Assembly (NCBI RefSeq): GCF_030718085.1
Contig: NZ_JAVAJF010000001.1
Coordinates: forward strand, 434,001-498,000
Source: Marinobacter sp. MDS2
GTDB lineage: Bacteria; Pseudomonadota; Gammaproteobacteria; Pseudomonadales; Oleiphilaceae
Direction of reading: 5' to 3'
DNA: 64,000 nt
Positions 21,393-30,784 of the stretch are shown piece by piece (position 1 is the stretch's first letter; every line of letters begins with the position of its first letter). The notes beneath the pieces were generated by a model, which saw only the letters and a list, made by a program, of their open reading frames with translations, was not told the origin of the DNA and made no database searches. Made by a program: the position numbers and the translations under genes.

Positions 21393-21979
21393 AAAATTTC
21401 AGAAGTCCTTGTTTGATCGTATTCCACGCCCGCAGGTGCGATGCGAACCCGGTCCAGGTTCCAGCTCTCGACAAAACGGGCTGAAGTCTTGTAGAAATCT
21501 CGGAGTGTTTCGAAGAAAGCTTGCGCCCGCTCAGGTAAACCGTGCTCGAGATAGTGGCTCGCCTGTCTAAGCACATTGGCGCGAAAGGCCTGCTCGTTAG
21601 CAGCCCCGTCACCAGCCAGATTATCCACGCTGATGTGGAAGCGTGAGCCAGCGGCCAGAGATAACAGCCATTCCACCGCCTGAGGTTTTATTTCAACGCT
21701 CTCGAACGCTTGCTGTTGCTCGGGTGTTCGCCCATCGGGGCAATACCAGTAACCGTAATCGTGTAACGTACGGCGGTGCTCACCGGCCAGGCACCAGTGC
21801 GCAATTTCGTGCAGGGCGCTGGCAAAAAAACCATGGGCAAAAACCACCCTGGCGAGCCCATAGGGTTCGCTGGCTGGCAGGTATTCTGGTTCGTCACTGC
21901 CCTTGACCAATATGGTCCGGTGTTTCTCCCGGAACAGGTCATTAAACAGCATGATAAGATCGTCTGGATTGTGATTCAT
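21389..21979 (-). CDS. epmC: elongation factor P hydroxylase EpmC
   Basis: 196 aa from ATG 21979. The metal motif HEIAHWC and FGYWYCPDGR-like block (DYGYWYCPDGRTPEQQ) identify EpmC/YfcM. It hydroxylates the beta-lysyl-lysine of EF-P, the last step of a modification that relieves stalling at polyproline. A longer frame from 22039 has poor similarity at its start. The epmA/epmB partners are not in the window. It is divergent from dsbD. Confidence 0.9.
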   Translation of the reverse strand: MNHNPDDLIMLFNDLFREKHRTILVKGSDEPEYLPASEPYGLARVVFAHGFFASALHEIAHWCLAGEHRRTLHDYGYWYCPDGRTPEQQQAFESVEIKPQAVEWLLSLAAGSRFHISVDNLAGDGAANEQAFRANVLRQASHYLEHGLPERAQAFFETLRDFYKTSARFVESWNLDRVRIAPAGVEYDQTRTSEIL

Positions 21980-22100
21980 TGGTTCGCTATTGTGCGACTT
22001 TAAAGCAGCCAATGCCAGCGGGAACTTCTGACAGTCCACTCGGTCAATGCCCCCGACGCAACCTCTACACGCACTGACGACACAGGATATTCAAATAGCC

Positions 22101-23984
22101 ATGACAGGGTCCCCACGATTTTGGCACCTTATGCAACTCAAGGTGCTGACTGCTGTTGCCGCTTTCGCACTATTAAGTCTGTTTGTTAGCCCTGTAGCCC
22201 ACGCTGCGGGAAGCTCGTTCTTTAACACCTCAAACAGCGACTTTCTGCCGGTAGAGCAAGCACTTCCATTTAATTTCACCTCTGACGCGGGCGACCTAGT
22301 GTTGTCGTGGGACATCGCCCCGGAACACTATTTATACAGAAGCCGCATCCAGGTGACCCCGCTAACCACCGGGGTGGACGTGGGTGCACCACAATTTTCA
22401 TCGCCGGGCACACTCACGAATGACGAATTCTTCGGTGAGATGACCGTTTTCTTCGAGCCCGTCGAAGTTCGCTATCCGATAACCTTGCCGGATGGCGTGA
22501 CCGAAGCGAATCTGCAGGTGTCGTTCCAAGGCTGCGCTGAGGCCGGCTTATGTTACCCACCTCAAACCCACGAGGTTCTTTATTACCCGGGCTCCGGAAA
22601 CTCTCCAGCTTCCGCCACCACTCCGTCATCCACTATCTCTGTAGCGCCAGACGCAACGGCAGACACCAGTAGCGCCAGTGGGCTCGCAGGATTCCTGTCC
22701 AGCCAATCCATCTGGATGATCGCGGGTCTGTTTTTCCTGCTTGGTTTAGGGCTGACCTTTACCCCTTGCGTACTCCCGATGGTGCCCATCATCTCCAGCA
22801 TGGTGTCCGGCCAGAACACCCGCACCACAGCACACGCACTTTTGTTGTCCGGCAGCTACGTTCTCGGCATGGCGATCACCTATGCGGCTGCGGGGGTTAT
22901 CACCGGGCTACTGGGCGCCAGCTTTAATCTTCAGGCGCAACTTCAGTCCCCTTGGGTACTTGGGGTTTTTGCTACGTTGTTTGTCCTGTTCGCACTTTCC
23001 ATGTTCGACCTGTTCGAGATTCAGCTGCCGCGCTTCATCCGGGAACCGCTCAACGATGCCAGCCAGCGGCTGACCGGCGGCCGAGTGCTGGGGATTTTCG
23101 GGATCGGCGCGCTCTCTGCCTTGGTGGTTTCACCGTGTGTCTCCGCACCGCTAGCGGGAAGCTTGCTGTACATTTCCACCACTCAGGACGCCGTTATCGG
23201 GGGAGTCGCCCTGCTGTCGCTCGGGCTGGGTATGGGAGTGCCTCTGATTCTGGTCGCCGTTGGTGGTCGCAAACTGCTACCCAGCTCCGGCCGCTGGATG
23301 ACGACCGTGAAACACTTTTACGGCGTGATGTTGCTGGCAGTTGCAATCTGGCTGGTCGAACGACTGATTCCTGCGTGGACAGGCTTAACCTTATGGGGCC
23401 TGCTAATCACCGTTACCGCGGTTCAACTGGGCGCATTTGATGCAGCAAAACCGGGGTGGGGACGAACCCGCAAGGGCATCGGCTTAGTGATGTTTGCCTA
23501 CGGTTTGGCGCTATTGGCCGGCGCTGTCAGTGGCGCCACAGACCCTCTTCGCCCGCTGGCGCCTTTCACGGAAACAGCCGGGGCTTACCAGGGCATAGCA
23601 CAAGCCCATGCCAACTTTGAACGCATAGAAGACCCCGAACAGATTCGTTCTTTGATGGCCCAGGCCAGCGCGTCCGGCCAGCCCGTGATGCTGGATTTCT
23701 ACGCCGACTGGTGCATCTCATGCAAAGTGATGGAGCGCAACGTGTTCAATCAGCCTGACGTGATTCAGGCGTTACAGCATTTTACCTTGCTGCAAATCGA
23801 CATGACGGACAATACACCCGCCCAACAAGCATTTCTTGACGAACTCGGCCTGTTCGGGCCACCGTCCATTCTGTTCTTCAACAGCTCAGGGCAAGAATTC
23901 CCCCAAGCGCGAATTCTGGGTGAAATGGACAAGCAGGAATTCCTCACCCACCTGAACAAGCTACCCTCTGCTACGCAAGGTTAG
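22101..23984 (+). CDS. dsbD: thiol:disulfide interchange protein DsbD
   Basis: About 627 aa. A signal peptide (ends SPVAHA) leads into the periplasmic alpha domain with paired Cys in GCAEAGLCYPP. The eight-helix membrane domain has cysteines in FTPCVLPMVP and SPCVSAPLAG. The C-terminal thioredoxin-like domain has the CxxC motif DWCISCKVME. DsbD carries electrons from cytoplasmic thioredoxin to periplasmic DsbC and cytochrome c maturation, useful for the c-type CcoO and CcoP nearby. The start is uncertain: ATGs at 22047, 22101 and 22131 are in frame, and 22101 has an upstream AGGA at somewhat long spacing. Confidence 0.93.
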   Translation: MTGSPRFWHLMQLKVLTAVAAFALLSLFVSPVAHAAGSSFFNTSNSDFLPVEQALPFNFTSDAGDLVLSWDIAPEHYLYRSRIQVTPLTTGVDVGAPQFSSPGTLTNDEFFGEMTVFFEPVEVRYPITLPDGVTEANLQVSFQGCAEAGLCYPPQTHEVLYYPGSGNSPASATTPSSTISVAPDATADTSSASGLAGFLSSQSIWMIAGLFFLLGLGLTFTPCVLPMVPIISSMVSGQNTRTTAHALLLSGSYVLGMAITYAAAGVITGLLGASFNLQAQLQSPWVLGVFATLFVLFALSMFDLFEIQLPRFIREPLNDASQRLTGGRVLGIFGIGALSALVVSPCVSAPLAGSLLYISTTQDAVIGGVALLSLGLGMGVPLILVAVGGRKLLPSSGRWMTTVKHFYGVMLLAVAIWLVERLIPAWTGLTLWGLLITVTAVQLGAFDAAKPGWGRTRKGIGLVMFAYGLALLAGAVSGATDPLRPLAPFTETAGAYQGIAQAHANFERIEDPEQIRSLMAQASASGQPVMLDFYADWCISCKVMERNVFNQPDVIQALQHFTLLQIDMTDNTPAQQAFLDELGLFGPPSILFFNSSGQEFPQARILGEMDKQEFLTHLNKLPSATQG

Positions 23985-23998
23985 TCGCCACTACCTGA

Positions 23999-24250
23999 TC
24001 AGGCGTCGCAACGCTTGATCAGGTAAACAAACTCCCCGCCCTGCTCGCCATGTTCAAGCAACTCGTGGCCCAAAAACTGGCAAAAGCGCGGGATATCCCG
24101 AGTGGTCGAGGGATCGGTTGCAATCACTTTCAATACCTGACCTACCTCAACATCGGTGATGCGCGTGTGCAACATCATCACCGGTTCCGGGCAAAACAAG
24201 CCACGTGTATCCAATTCCGCGTGAAAATTCTGGTCCACCAAGGGTGACAT
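23999..24250 (-). CDS. tusA: TusA-family sulfur carrier protein
   Basis: 83 aa with the CPxP motif in TRGLFCPEPVMML, where the Cys carries persulfide. TusA moves sulfur from IscS through TusBCD/E to MnmA for tRNA 2-thiouridine, and mnmA is also in this window. Length and LGHELLEHGEQGGEFVYLI match E. coli TusA. It converges on dsbD with only 14 bases between stops. Confidence 0.92.
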   Translation of the reverse strand: MSPLVDQNFHAELDTRGLFCPEPVMMLHTRITDVEVGQVLKVIATDPSTTRDIPRFCQFLGHELLEHGEQGGEFVYLIKRCDA

Positions 24251-24323
24251 CCTCTGGTTCTCGTGATTTTAAGAATTCGGTGCTAAATTATTGTTTATAG
24301 CAACGAAAAAACGGGAGACTTAC

Positions 24324-24617
24324 ATGATTCGGGTTTTGATTGAACGCCACATTGCCGAGACGCTTGAAGCCGCTTACGAAGATCGTGCCCGAAAGGTGCT
24401 CCAACATGCGGTCAGTGCTCCCGGCTTTATCTCAGGCGAAACTCTGGTCGACAGCAAGGACCCTAACCACCGCATTACTCTGGCCAACTGGCGCTCCGAG
24501 CTTGACTGGGATCGCTGGTACAGCTCTGAAGAACGCAAAGATCTGATGTCGGAGTTGGTGCCCATGATGGATCAGGATGAGCACATCACCGTCTTGTACC
24601 AAAGCCCCATGCCTTGA
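24324..24617 (+). CDS. antibiotic biosynthesis monooxygenase (ABM) fold protein
   Basis: 97 aa, a small ferredoxin-like alpha/beta fold. MIRVLIERHI opens the first strand, with APGFISGETLVDS and WRSELDWDRWYSSEERK typical of the ABM/heme-oxygenase-like family. The specific reaction cannot be told from sequence; members range from quinol monooxygenases to proteins without known catalysis. ATG 24324 follows GGGAG. It diverges from tusA and converges on rlmM with five bases between stops. Confidence 0.8.
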   Translation: MIRVLIERHIAETLEAAYEDRARKVLQHAVSAPGFISGETLVDSKDPNHRITLANWRSELDWDRWYSSEERKDLMSELVPMMDQDEHITVLYQSPMP

Positions 24618-24622
24618 GAACT

Positions 24623-25699
24623 CTATTCGAGCCGCTCAATAAAGCAAGTGATCTCTTCGCGATCATGATACAGGTGGCGGGCCTTGAACGTGCAGTTGAG
24701 GCCCGCATCCTCTAATCCGCGAATGATAATATCCCGGCAGACAAGCCATTCCTCGTAACGTTTTTTCATCGGCAGCTTGAGGTTGAACACAGTGTAACGG
24801 CAAAGCCTGTTTCCCACCCAATCGACCGCCAGCCGGGCCGTGCGCTGAGGTTTGTCGATGATGTCACAGACCATCCAGTCTACGGCACGCTTCGGTTGCC
24901 AGCTGTAACCGTCGGCCACCACGTGCTCAACGTGCCCGCTAGCCATCAACTCAGGGTTCATCGGGCCGTTATCAACTGCCGACACCAGCATCCCCTGCTG
25001 AACCAACTGCCAGGTCCAACCGCCCGGAGCGGCTCCGAGATCAACCGCCTTTTTGCCACCCCCGAGATAATCCAGCCAGCGCGCCTTCGGCAGAAACACC
25101 TTCCAGGCTTCTTCCAGTTTTAAAGCGGAACGGCTCGGCGCCGAGGCCGGCAAGCGCAATCGAAGGATACCGTCAGGGAAAGGCGAACGATTGTCTTCCA
25201 AACTGAATCCGACAACAGCCGTTTCAAAATCACCGAGCAGCACTTCGAGCCGAGCTTTCGCCGGCGCTTTCGCATCGGCCATTAACAGGCCCGCCTCGCG
25301 CAGCCCCCGTGACAAGGGCGCAACCCATTTGCGCGCAAAGTTGCCCAGGTCCCTATCGTCGTTATTCTCGGGCAAGCGCACTTCTACGCGCGCACAATCC
25401 TCACCCGACCATTCGTATTCCCTCAGAAAATGAACGATCGCCCCGACCCGATCCGTGACCGGCAGCTCACACTCGCCTATCAGGGCGAACCAGTCGCGGG
25501 TGAACACCAGCCCGTGCAAGGGGAGCCGGGCCATCAGATCCCGGGCGGTTTCGCTGCCTGCAATCGTAAAACGGACCTGTCCGGAATTCCGTTCGGGCTG
25601 GAAGTAACCAAAAATACCCTTCTCTGCGGCTTGATCCATCAGCTCCTGACCGGCTTCCGCCTCAAAACCGGGCCGGCATATCAACATAATCTGCTGCAT
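24623..25699 (-). CDS. rlmM: 23S rRNA C2498 ribose 2'-O-methyltransferase RlmM
   Basis: 358 aa, matching E. coli RlmM (366). The N-terminal THUMP-like/ferredoxin part (1-170) precedes a Rossmann SAM-binding domain with VDLGAAPGGWTWQLVQQGM. The K-D-K-E style catalytic residues include Asp in WMVCDIIDKP and Lys in FNLKLPMKKRYEEW. It methylates C2498 during 50S assembly. It diverges from the diguanylate cyclase gene. Confidence 0.95.
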   Translation of the reverse strand: MQQIMLICRPGFEAEAGQELMDQAAEKGIFGYFQPERNSGQVRFTIAGSETARDLMARLPLHGLVFTRDWFALIGECELPVTDRVGAIVHFLREYEWSGEDCARVEVRLPENNDDRDLGNFARKWVAPLSRGLREAGLLMADAKAPAKARLEVLLGDFETAVVGFSLEDNRSPFPDGILRLRLPASAPSRSALKLEEAWKVFLPKARWLDYLGGGKKAVDLGAAPGGWTWQLVQQGMLVSAVDNGPMNPELMASGHVEHVVADGYSWQPKRAVDWMVCDIIDKPQRTARLAVDWVGNRLCRYTVFNLKLPMKKRYEEWLVCRDIIIRGLEDAGLNCTFKARHLYHDREEITCFIERLE

Positions 25700-25820
25700 T
25701 AATTACCTATGTACTCGTTTTACGCCGGATTTCTGACGCACCGACAGGGGCGAAATTCAACCTGATTAACACCAATGCGTCACGACTCTCGCTATAATTG
25801 CGCTTCATTTTAAACAGATA

Positions 25821-27689
25821 ATGCCTACGATGCTCGGCACACGGTTCTGGAGTTTCACTACTCTCCTCGTTCTGGCGAATCTATTCGTGGTCTCAAACGT
25901 CCTCGCTCAGACCCAATGCCCAACATTGGCGGTGAACGATGAGCACGCCCGTCAATCGATCAATCATTATCTCTGCTATGCGGTTACGAACCCCGGCGAG
26001 CCCGCACATTCTGCGTTGTCTCCCCAGCAGCTTCCCAAGTCCCTTGAATGGCGCTCTTCGGCAGGTAACGATCTGGTTTTTAGCCATACCAAAGCAACCT
26101 ACTGGATAAAACTCAGGCTAAACAATCCCAGCGACACGCAAGGCCTTTGGTATCTCAAGCTGAACTACCCGCCACTCGACGAGATAACTTTCTGGCAAAA
26201 GCCGGACACGCAAAGCCTGACAAATGCGCCTCGCCCCGTGAAAACCGGGGATCACCTCCCTTTCAAAAGCCGCGGCATTGATTACCGGTATTACCTGCTC
26301 CCCATCACACTGGCAGAGAACCAATCAGTAACCGTCTATATTCGAGTTCACAGCAGCGGTGCTCTCAATGTGCCATTGAGCCTGGCAACGCCCGCAGAAG
26401 CCATTGAACAAAGTAACCATCTCACATTAATCCACGGCCTGTTTTACGGAGCCCTGGTCATACTCGCGGTATTCAACCTGCTTTTGTATGCCAGCTCCGG
26501 CACCCGCTATTACTTCCTCAATGCTTTCTACACAGCGTCTATGGCGATGTTCCTGTTCGCCATGGGCGGGTTTGCGAATCAATATTTCTGGCCCGACAAC
26601 TTCCGCCTGGCCAACGTGTCAATCCCTTTTCTGCTCGCGGTCATTGCGCTGGCCATGATTCTGTTTGGCTGGTCGTTCCTGGAAGTCCCTCGACGCACAC
26701 TGTCCGGCAAAATATTGCATGTGCTGGCATGGTGTGCGACAGGCCTGCTTGCTCTGACCCTGGTCATGCCTTACACGCACTCCATACAAATCAACACACT
26801 TTTCGTGTTAGCCGTCGTCGTGCTTCTGTCGGTAATTGCAACCATTCGCTGGCGCGGCGGTTACCAGCCTGCATTCTGGTACCTGGCCGCATGGATGGTG
26901 ATGGTTGCCGGCACCCTTGTATATGCAGCAGCTGCATTCGGCTATATGGGGGATTATCAGGCAAGAGAAGTGATGATGCAGGCCGTGGTCGGTGCTCAAG
27001 TCGTGCTTTTGAACTACGCGCTGGTGCAACGCTGGCGCCTATTGAACGAAAAGTTACTCGGTATCGAACATCAGGCCCGCAATGAACTCGAAGTGAAAGT
27101 TCACGAGCGGACCTCCCAGTTACGCACCGCTATGCATCGGCTGGAACAAGCGAATCGCAAGCTTGAAGCGCTGAGCCTGAACGATGCGCTCACTGGCTTA
27201 CATAATAGAAGGCACATGGACAACTTGCTGCCCGAACTGTGCCTTGAGGCGCAGAGGACTGGCAAGCCATTGACCCTGGCCTTGCTTGATGCTGACCACT
27301 TCAAACGCATCAACGACACTTGGGGGCACGACTTCGGCGACGTCTGCTTGCGTATGATGGCCGGAATACTGACCGATCACGTGAAGCGCCCCCGTGACGT
27401 CGCGGTACGGTTCGGTGGAGAAGAGTTTGCGCTTCTGCTGCCTGATACAGACATCGAGGGTGCTGCCCGCCTGTGTAACGACATTCTCGAAACCATCCGC
27501 ACTACGAGCGTTGCCGCGCCCGATGGTGAGCGCGTTTCCCTCACCATGAGCGCCGGGCTCGCGGAGCTGACCATCGACACAAACGCTCAGGAACTTTTTC
27601 AGAGCGCCGATGAAGCACTCTATGCGTCGAAGCACCGGGGCCGGGACACCCTCACTTGCGCGGACAGTACGCCTCACATCATCGCGTGA
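25821..27689 (+). CDS. membrane diguanylate cyclase with 7TMR-DISM sensor
   Basis: 622 aa. A signal peptide (1-29, ends VLAQ) is followed by a periplasmic 7TMR-DISM extracellular domain (about 45-190), seven membrane helices (about 200-400), a short coiled coil and a GGDEF domain with GGEEF at 532-536. The autoinhibitory I-site RPRD (523-526) lies five residues before it. The active motif indicates c-di-GMP synthesis with product feedback; the signal, perhaps a carbohydrate ligand, is unknown. A TATAAT -10-like box at 25793-25798 lies just upstream. The 3' end overlaps the convergent hydrolase by 16 bases. Confidence 0.93.
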   Translation: MPTMLGTRFWSFTTLLVLANLFVVSNVLAQTQCPTLAVNDEHARQSINHYLCYAVTNPGEPAHSALSPQQLPKSLEWRSSAGNDLVFSHTKATYWIKLRLNNPSDTQGLWYLKLNYPPLDEITFWQKPDTQSLTNAPRPVKTGDHLPFKSRGIDYRYYLLPITLAENQSVTVYIRVHSSGALNVPLSLATPAEAIEQSNHLTLIHGLFYGALVILAVFNLLLYASSGTRYYFLNAFYTASMAMFLFAMGGFANQYFWPDNFRLANVSIPFLLAVIALAMILFGWSFLEVPRRTLSGKILHVLAWCATGLLALTLVMPYTHSIQINTLFVLAVVVLLSVIATIRWRGGYQPAFWYLAAWMVMVAGTLVYAAAAFGYMGDYQAREVMMQAVVGAQVVLLNYALVQRWRLLNEKLLGIEHQARNELEVKVHERTSQLRTAMHRLEQANRKLEALSLNDALTGLHNRRHMDNLLPELCLEAQRTGKPLTLALLDADHFKRINDTWGHDFGDVCLRMMAGILTDHVKRPRDVAVRFGGEEFALLLPDTDIEGAARLCNDILETIRTTSVAAPDGERVSLTMSAGLAELTIDTNAQELFQSADEALYASKHRGRDTLTCADSTPHIIA

Positions 27690-28351
27690 TCCGCCAAAAA
27701 CTGGCGGGTCAGCTGAGCCGCTTCGCGAATCAGATCAGACTGGTCAGACGGATGCTTAATCAAGGTAGCAAAATCGTGGTTGCCGCCATCGAGCCAGCAA
27801 AGCCGTGTTATACCTTCTATAACGCCCCGGGCACTTAGCTCTTCTGGCTTACCGAAAGGATCTCTTGTCCCCTGCAACACCAGAAGCGGACAAGTCACGC
27901 CGGGCAGATGGTCAATACGCCAGCGGTCAAGCTTTCCCCGTGGATGAAAGGGGTAACCAAAACAAACCACGGCATCGACATTGTCTTCGCTGGCGACCAG
28001 GGAGGCCATCCGCCCGCCCATCGATTTGCCGCCAATGGCCACCCGACAACCTGCACCCACCTCGGTACGCACCTGCCGAATCTGTTCCCGAAACGCCTCC
28101 AGCAACACGGGCGCTCTGTCAGGAGGCCTTTTCTTTCCGTCTTCCCGACGTTTTTGCATGTAAGGGAACTCAAACCGGACACACGCGATTCCCTGCTGCT
28201 CCAGCGCTTCGGCCAACTGCTCCATAAAAGGCGAGTCGGCGGGCGCGCCTGCTCCATGAGCAAGAATCAAGACGGTTTGCACGCCCTGCGGATAGCTTTT
28301 ACTGGTAAATCTGACCACAACATTCACCTTCATGTTATCTGGCGGTATCAT
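27674..28351 (-). CDS. alpha/beta hydrolase of the KANL3/Tex30 type
   Basis: 225 aa. The catalytic set is Ser in GKSMGGRMAS, Asp in GTRDPFG and His in GGNHDF. LILAHGAGAPADSPFM forms the oxyanion region. The short family is common in proteobacteria as 'alpha/beta family hydrolase' with unknown substrate. ATG 28351 is preceded by AAGGCG; a longer frame from 28417 begins with a basic stretch that looks untranslated. It is divergent from ccoN. Confidence 0.85.
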   Translation of the reverse strand: MIPPDNMKVNVVVRFTSKSYPQGVQTVLILAHGAGAPADSPFMEQLAEALEQQGIACVRFEFPYMQKRREDGKKRPPDRAPVLLEAFREQIRQVRTEVGAGCRVAIGGKSMGGRMASLVASEDNVDAVVCFGYPFHPRGKLDRWRIDHLPGVTCPLLVLQGTRDPFGKPEELSARGVIEGITRLCWLDGGNHDFATLIKHPSDQSDLIREAAQLTRQFLADHAMM

Positions 28352-28454
28352 TAGCGCCTTGAGAAAAACCTGCAAGACCCTTTTAAGAAACAGGAATCTA
28401 CGCCAACCCACTGGCAACGCTGCCGATTATGGCAAATTTGACGAATGTCAGTAG

Positions 28455-28468
28455 TTGACTTGAGTCAT
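28455..28468. promoter_or_regulatory. candidate Anr/FNR box upstream of ccoNOQP
   Basis: TTGAC-TTGA-GTCAT matches 7 of 10 defined positions of TTGAT-N4-ATCAA and is nearly symmetric. Its centre (28461.5) is 41.5 bases before the start site predicted from the -10 box, the spacing of a class II FNR-activated promoter. A shifted reading (28460-28473, TTGAG-TCAT-TGCAA) scores the same, so the exact register is open. Confidence 0.55.
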
Positions 28469-28490
28469 TGCAAAGGGGTCATGGTTTCTC

Positions 28491-28496
28491 CATACT
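28491..28496 (+). promoter_or_regulatory. probable -10 element of the cco promoter
   Basis: CATACT matches 4 of 6 TATAAT positions and predicts a start near 28503, leaving a leader of about 37 bases before ccoN. No good -35 is present, as expected if Anr/FNR supplies contact. Confidence 0.4.
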
Positions 28497-28539
28497 TGCG
28501 ACCGCATAATTTCCCCATCCTGAACCCATTGGTAAGGCT

Positions 28540-29970
28540 ATGAGCACAGTAAACGCAAACCTGACATACAACTACACGGTGGTGAGACAGTTCGCCATCA
28601 TGACTGTAGTGTGGGGTATCGTTGGCATGTCTCTGGGTGTGTTGATTGCAGCACAGCTGGTTTGGCCAACTCTCAACCTCGATCTACCCTTCACGCATTT
28701 CGGCCGTCTGAGGCCGCTGCACACCAACGCCGTTATTTTCGGTTTTGGTGGTAGTGCCCTGTTCGCAACATCGTACTACGTTGTTCAGCGAACATGTCAG
28801 GCACGTTTGATTTCTGATGGCCTCGCCGCGTTTACCTTCTGGGGCTGGCAAGCCATTCTGATTGCAGCCGTCATCACCTTGCCGATGGGGCTGACATCTA
28901 CCAAAGAGTACGCTGAACTCGAATGGCCGATCGACATCGCCATAACCATTGTTTGGGTGACTTACGCACTGGTATTTTTTGGTACCATCACTAAGCGCAG
29001 CACGCCTCACATCTACGTAGCCAACTGGTTCTACGGCGGCTTCATCCTGACCGTTGCCATGCTGCACATTTTCAATAACATGGCGCTACCTGCAACAGCG
29101 TTCAAATCCTACTCTGCCTATGCTGGCGTCACAGACGCGATGATGCAGTGGTGGTACGGCCACAACGCCGTAGGTTTCTACCTGACCGCCGGCTTCCTCG
29201 GAATGATGTACTACTTCGTTCCCAAGCAGGCTGATCGTCCTGTCTACTCATACCGTCTATCCATCGTTCACTTCTGGGCGCTGATCGCTACCTACGTTTG
29301 GGCCGGTGGCCACCACCTGCACTACTCTGCACTCCCGGACTGGGCTCAGACTGCCGGCATGGTTATGTCCCTGATTCTTCTGGCACCTTCCTGGGGCGGT
29401 ATGATCAACGGCATGATGACTCTGTCAGGCGCATGGCACAAATTGCGTACTGATCCAATTCTGCGTTTCCTGGTGGTTTCTCTGTCCTTCTACGGTATGT
29501 CTACCTTTGAAGGCCCAATGATGGCTATCAAGACCGTAAACGCTTTGTCACACAACACCGACTGGACCATCGGCCACGTACACTCCGGCGCGCTCGGTTG
29601 GGTTGCCATGATCAGTATTGGTTCAATCTACCACCTGATCCCGAAACTCTGGGGCGTTAAGGCAATGTACAGCACCGCGCTGATCAACGTTCACTTCTGG
29701 CTGGCCACTGTCGGTACCGTACTGTACATCGCCGCTATGTGGGTTAACGGCATCATGCAAGGCCTGATGTGGCGCGCGGTTAACGAAGACGGCACGCTGA
29801 CATACAGCTTTGTAGAGGCTCTGGAAGCCTCTTACCCGGGCTACCTGGTTCGCTTCATCGGCGGCGCCACCTTCCTGACCGGTATGCTGATCATGGCGTA
29901 CAACGTTTACATGACCGTGCGTCAGAAAGAAGCGGTTGCTGAAAGCAATGCAGCAACTCAGGCGGCCTAA
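28540..29970 (+). CDS. ccoN: cbb3-type cytochrome c oxidase subunit I
   Basis: 476 aa with twelve predicted membrane helices. Metal ligands visible are His in [12 protein letters not shown] (low-spin heme b), His with the cross-linked Tyr region in [12 protein letters not shown] (CuB), the pair in [10 protein letters not shown], and HVHSGALGW (hemes). It reduces O2 with high affinity and pumps protons. The gene heads ccoNOQP with the usual 10-20 base or shorter spacing and follows an Anr-type site. Confidence 0.98.
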   Translation: MSTVNANLTYNYTVVRQFAIMTVVWGIVGMSLGVLIAAQLVWPTLNLDLPFTHFGRLRPLHTNAVIFGFGGSALFATSYYVVQRTCQARLISDGLAAFTFWGWQAILIAAVITLPMGLTSTKEYAELEWPIDIAITIVWVTYALVFFGTITKRSTPHIYVANWFYGGFILTVAMLHIFNNMALPATAFKSYSAYAGVTDAMMQWWYGHNAVGFYLTAGFLGMMYYFVPKQADRPVYSYRLSIVHFWALIATYVWAGGHHLHYSALPDWAQTAGMVMSLILLAPSWGGMINGMMTLSGAWHKLRTDPILRFLVVSLSFYGMSTFEGPMMAIKTVNALSHNTDWTIGHVHSGALGWVAMISIGSIYHLIPKLWGVKAMYSTALINVHFWLATVGTVLYIAAMWVNGIMQGLMWRAVNEDGTLTYSFVEALEASYPGYLVRFIGGATFLTGMLIMAYNVYMTVRQKEAVAESNAATQAA

Positions 29971-29985
29971 GGGGAGATTGATCAG

Positions 29986-30594
29986 ATGAATCACGAAACT
30001 ATCGAGAAAAACCTTGGCCTGATGATTGTGCTGATTATTCTCACAATCAGCGGTGGCTTCCTGGCTGAAGTTGTTCCCCTGTTCTTCCACAAAGAAGTGA
30101 ACCAGCCGATTGAAGGCCTTGAGCCTCTGTCTGCGCTGGAACTGGAAGGCCGGGACATCTACATCCGCGAAGGCTGCCACGTGTGCCATACCCAGCAGAT
30201 CCGTCCTTTCCGTGCGGAAACCGAGCGCTATGGCCACTACTCCGTTGCGGGCGAATTCGTATACGATCGTCCGTTCCTGTGGGGCTCCAAGCGCACAGGG
30301 CCTGATCTGGCCCGTGTTGGCGGCCGTTACTCAGATGCCTGGCAGCGCCAGCATTTGTTTGACCCACGTAGCGTGGTGCCCGAGTCCAACATGCCGGCGT
30401 TTCCATGGCTGTTCGAGAACCGTGCAGACCACGGTTCTATCGAGGCTCGCATGAGAACCTTGCAGACGCTTGGCGTTCCCTATACCGACGAGCAAATTGC
30501 CAACGCCGCCGATGAGCTGAAAGGCAAATTTGAAATCGAAGCATTGGTCGCGTACCTGCAGCAGTTAGGCACCGTGCTTTCAGAGAAACGGTGA
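29986..30594 (+). CDS. ccoO: cbb3 oxidase subunit II, monoheme cytochrome c
   Basis: 202 aa. One N-terminal membrane anchor (about 10-32) leads to a periplasmic c-type domain with the heme motif [12 protein letters not shown], and Met in the [10 protein letters not shown] loop as axial ligand. It passes electrons from CcoP to CcoN. GGGGAG lies before the start, 15 bases after ccoN. Confidence 0.98.
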   Translation: MNHETIEKNLGLMIVLIILTISGGFLAEVVPLFFHKEVNQPIEGLEPLSALELEGRDIYIREGCHVCHTQQIRPFRAETERYGHYSVAGEFVYDRPFLWGSKRTGPDLARVGGRYSDAWQRQHLFDPRSVVPESNMPAFPWLFENRADHGSIEARMRTLQTLGVPYTDEQIANAADELKGKFEIEALVAYLQQLGTVLSEKR

Positions 30595-30598
30595 TCCC

Positions 30599-30784
30599 AT
30601 GGATATCAATGAGTTACGCGGAATTCACTCTCTATTGGTAATGGCAGCGTTCTTCGGCATCATCTGGTGGGCGTACAGCGCCCACCGCAAGAAAGCCAAT
30701 GAAGAGGCGGCACATCTGCCCTTCGATGATGACGAAGTGGATCAGCGTACGCTCGAACAGGAAAAAACGGAGAAAAAACAATGA
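30599..30784 (+). CDS. ccoQ: cbb3 oxidase small subunit CcoQ
   Basis: 61 aa, one membrane helix (LLVMAAFFGIIWWAYSAH) and an acidic, charged C-terminal tail. CcoQ stabilises CcoP binding to the core complex. It starts four bases after ccoO and its stop overlaps the ccoP start (ATGA). Confidence 0.95.
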   Translation: MDINELRGIHSLLVMAAFFGIIWWAYSAHRKKANEEAAHLPFDDDEVDQRTLEQEKTEKKQ

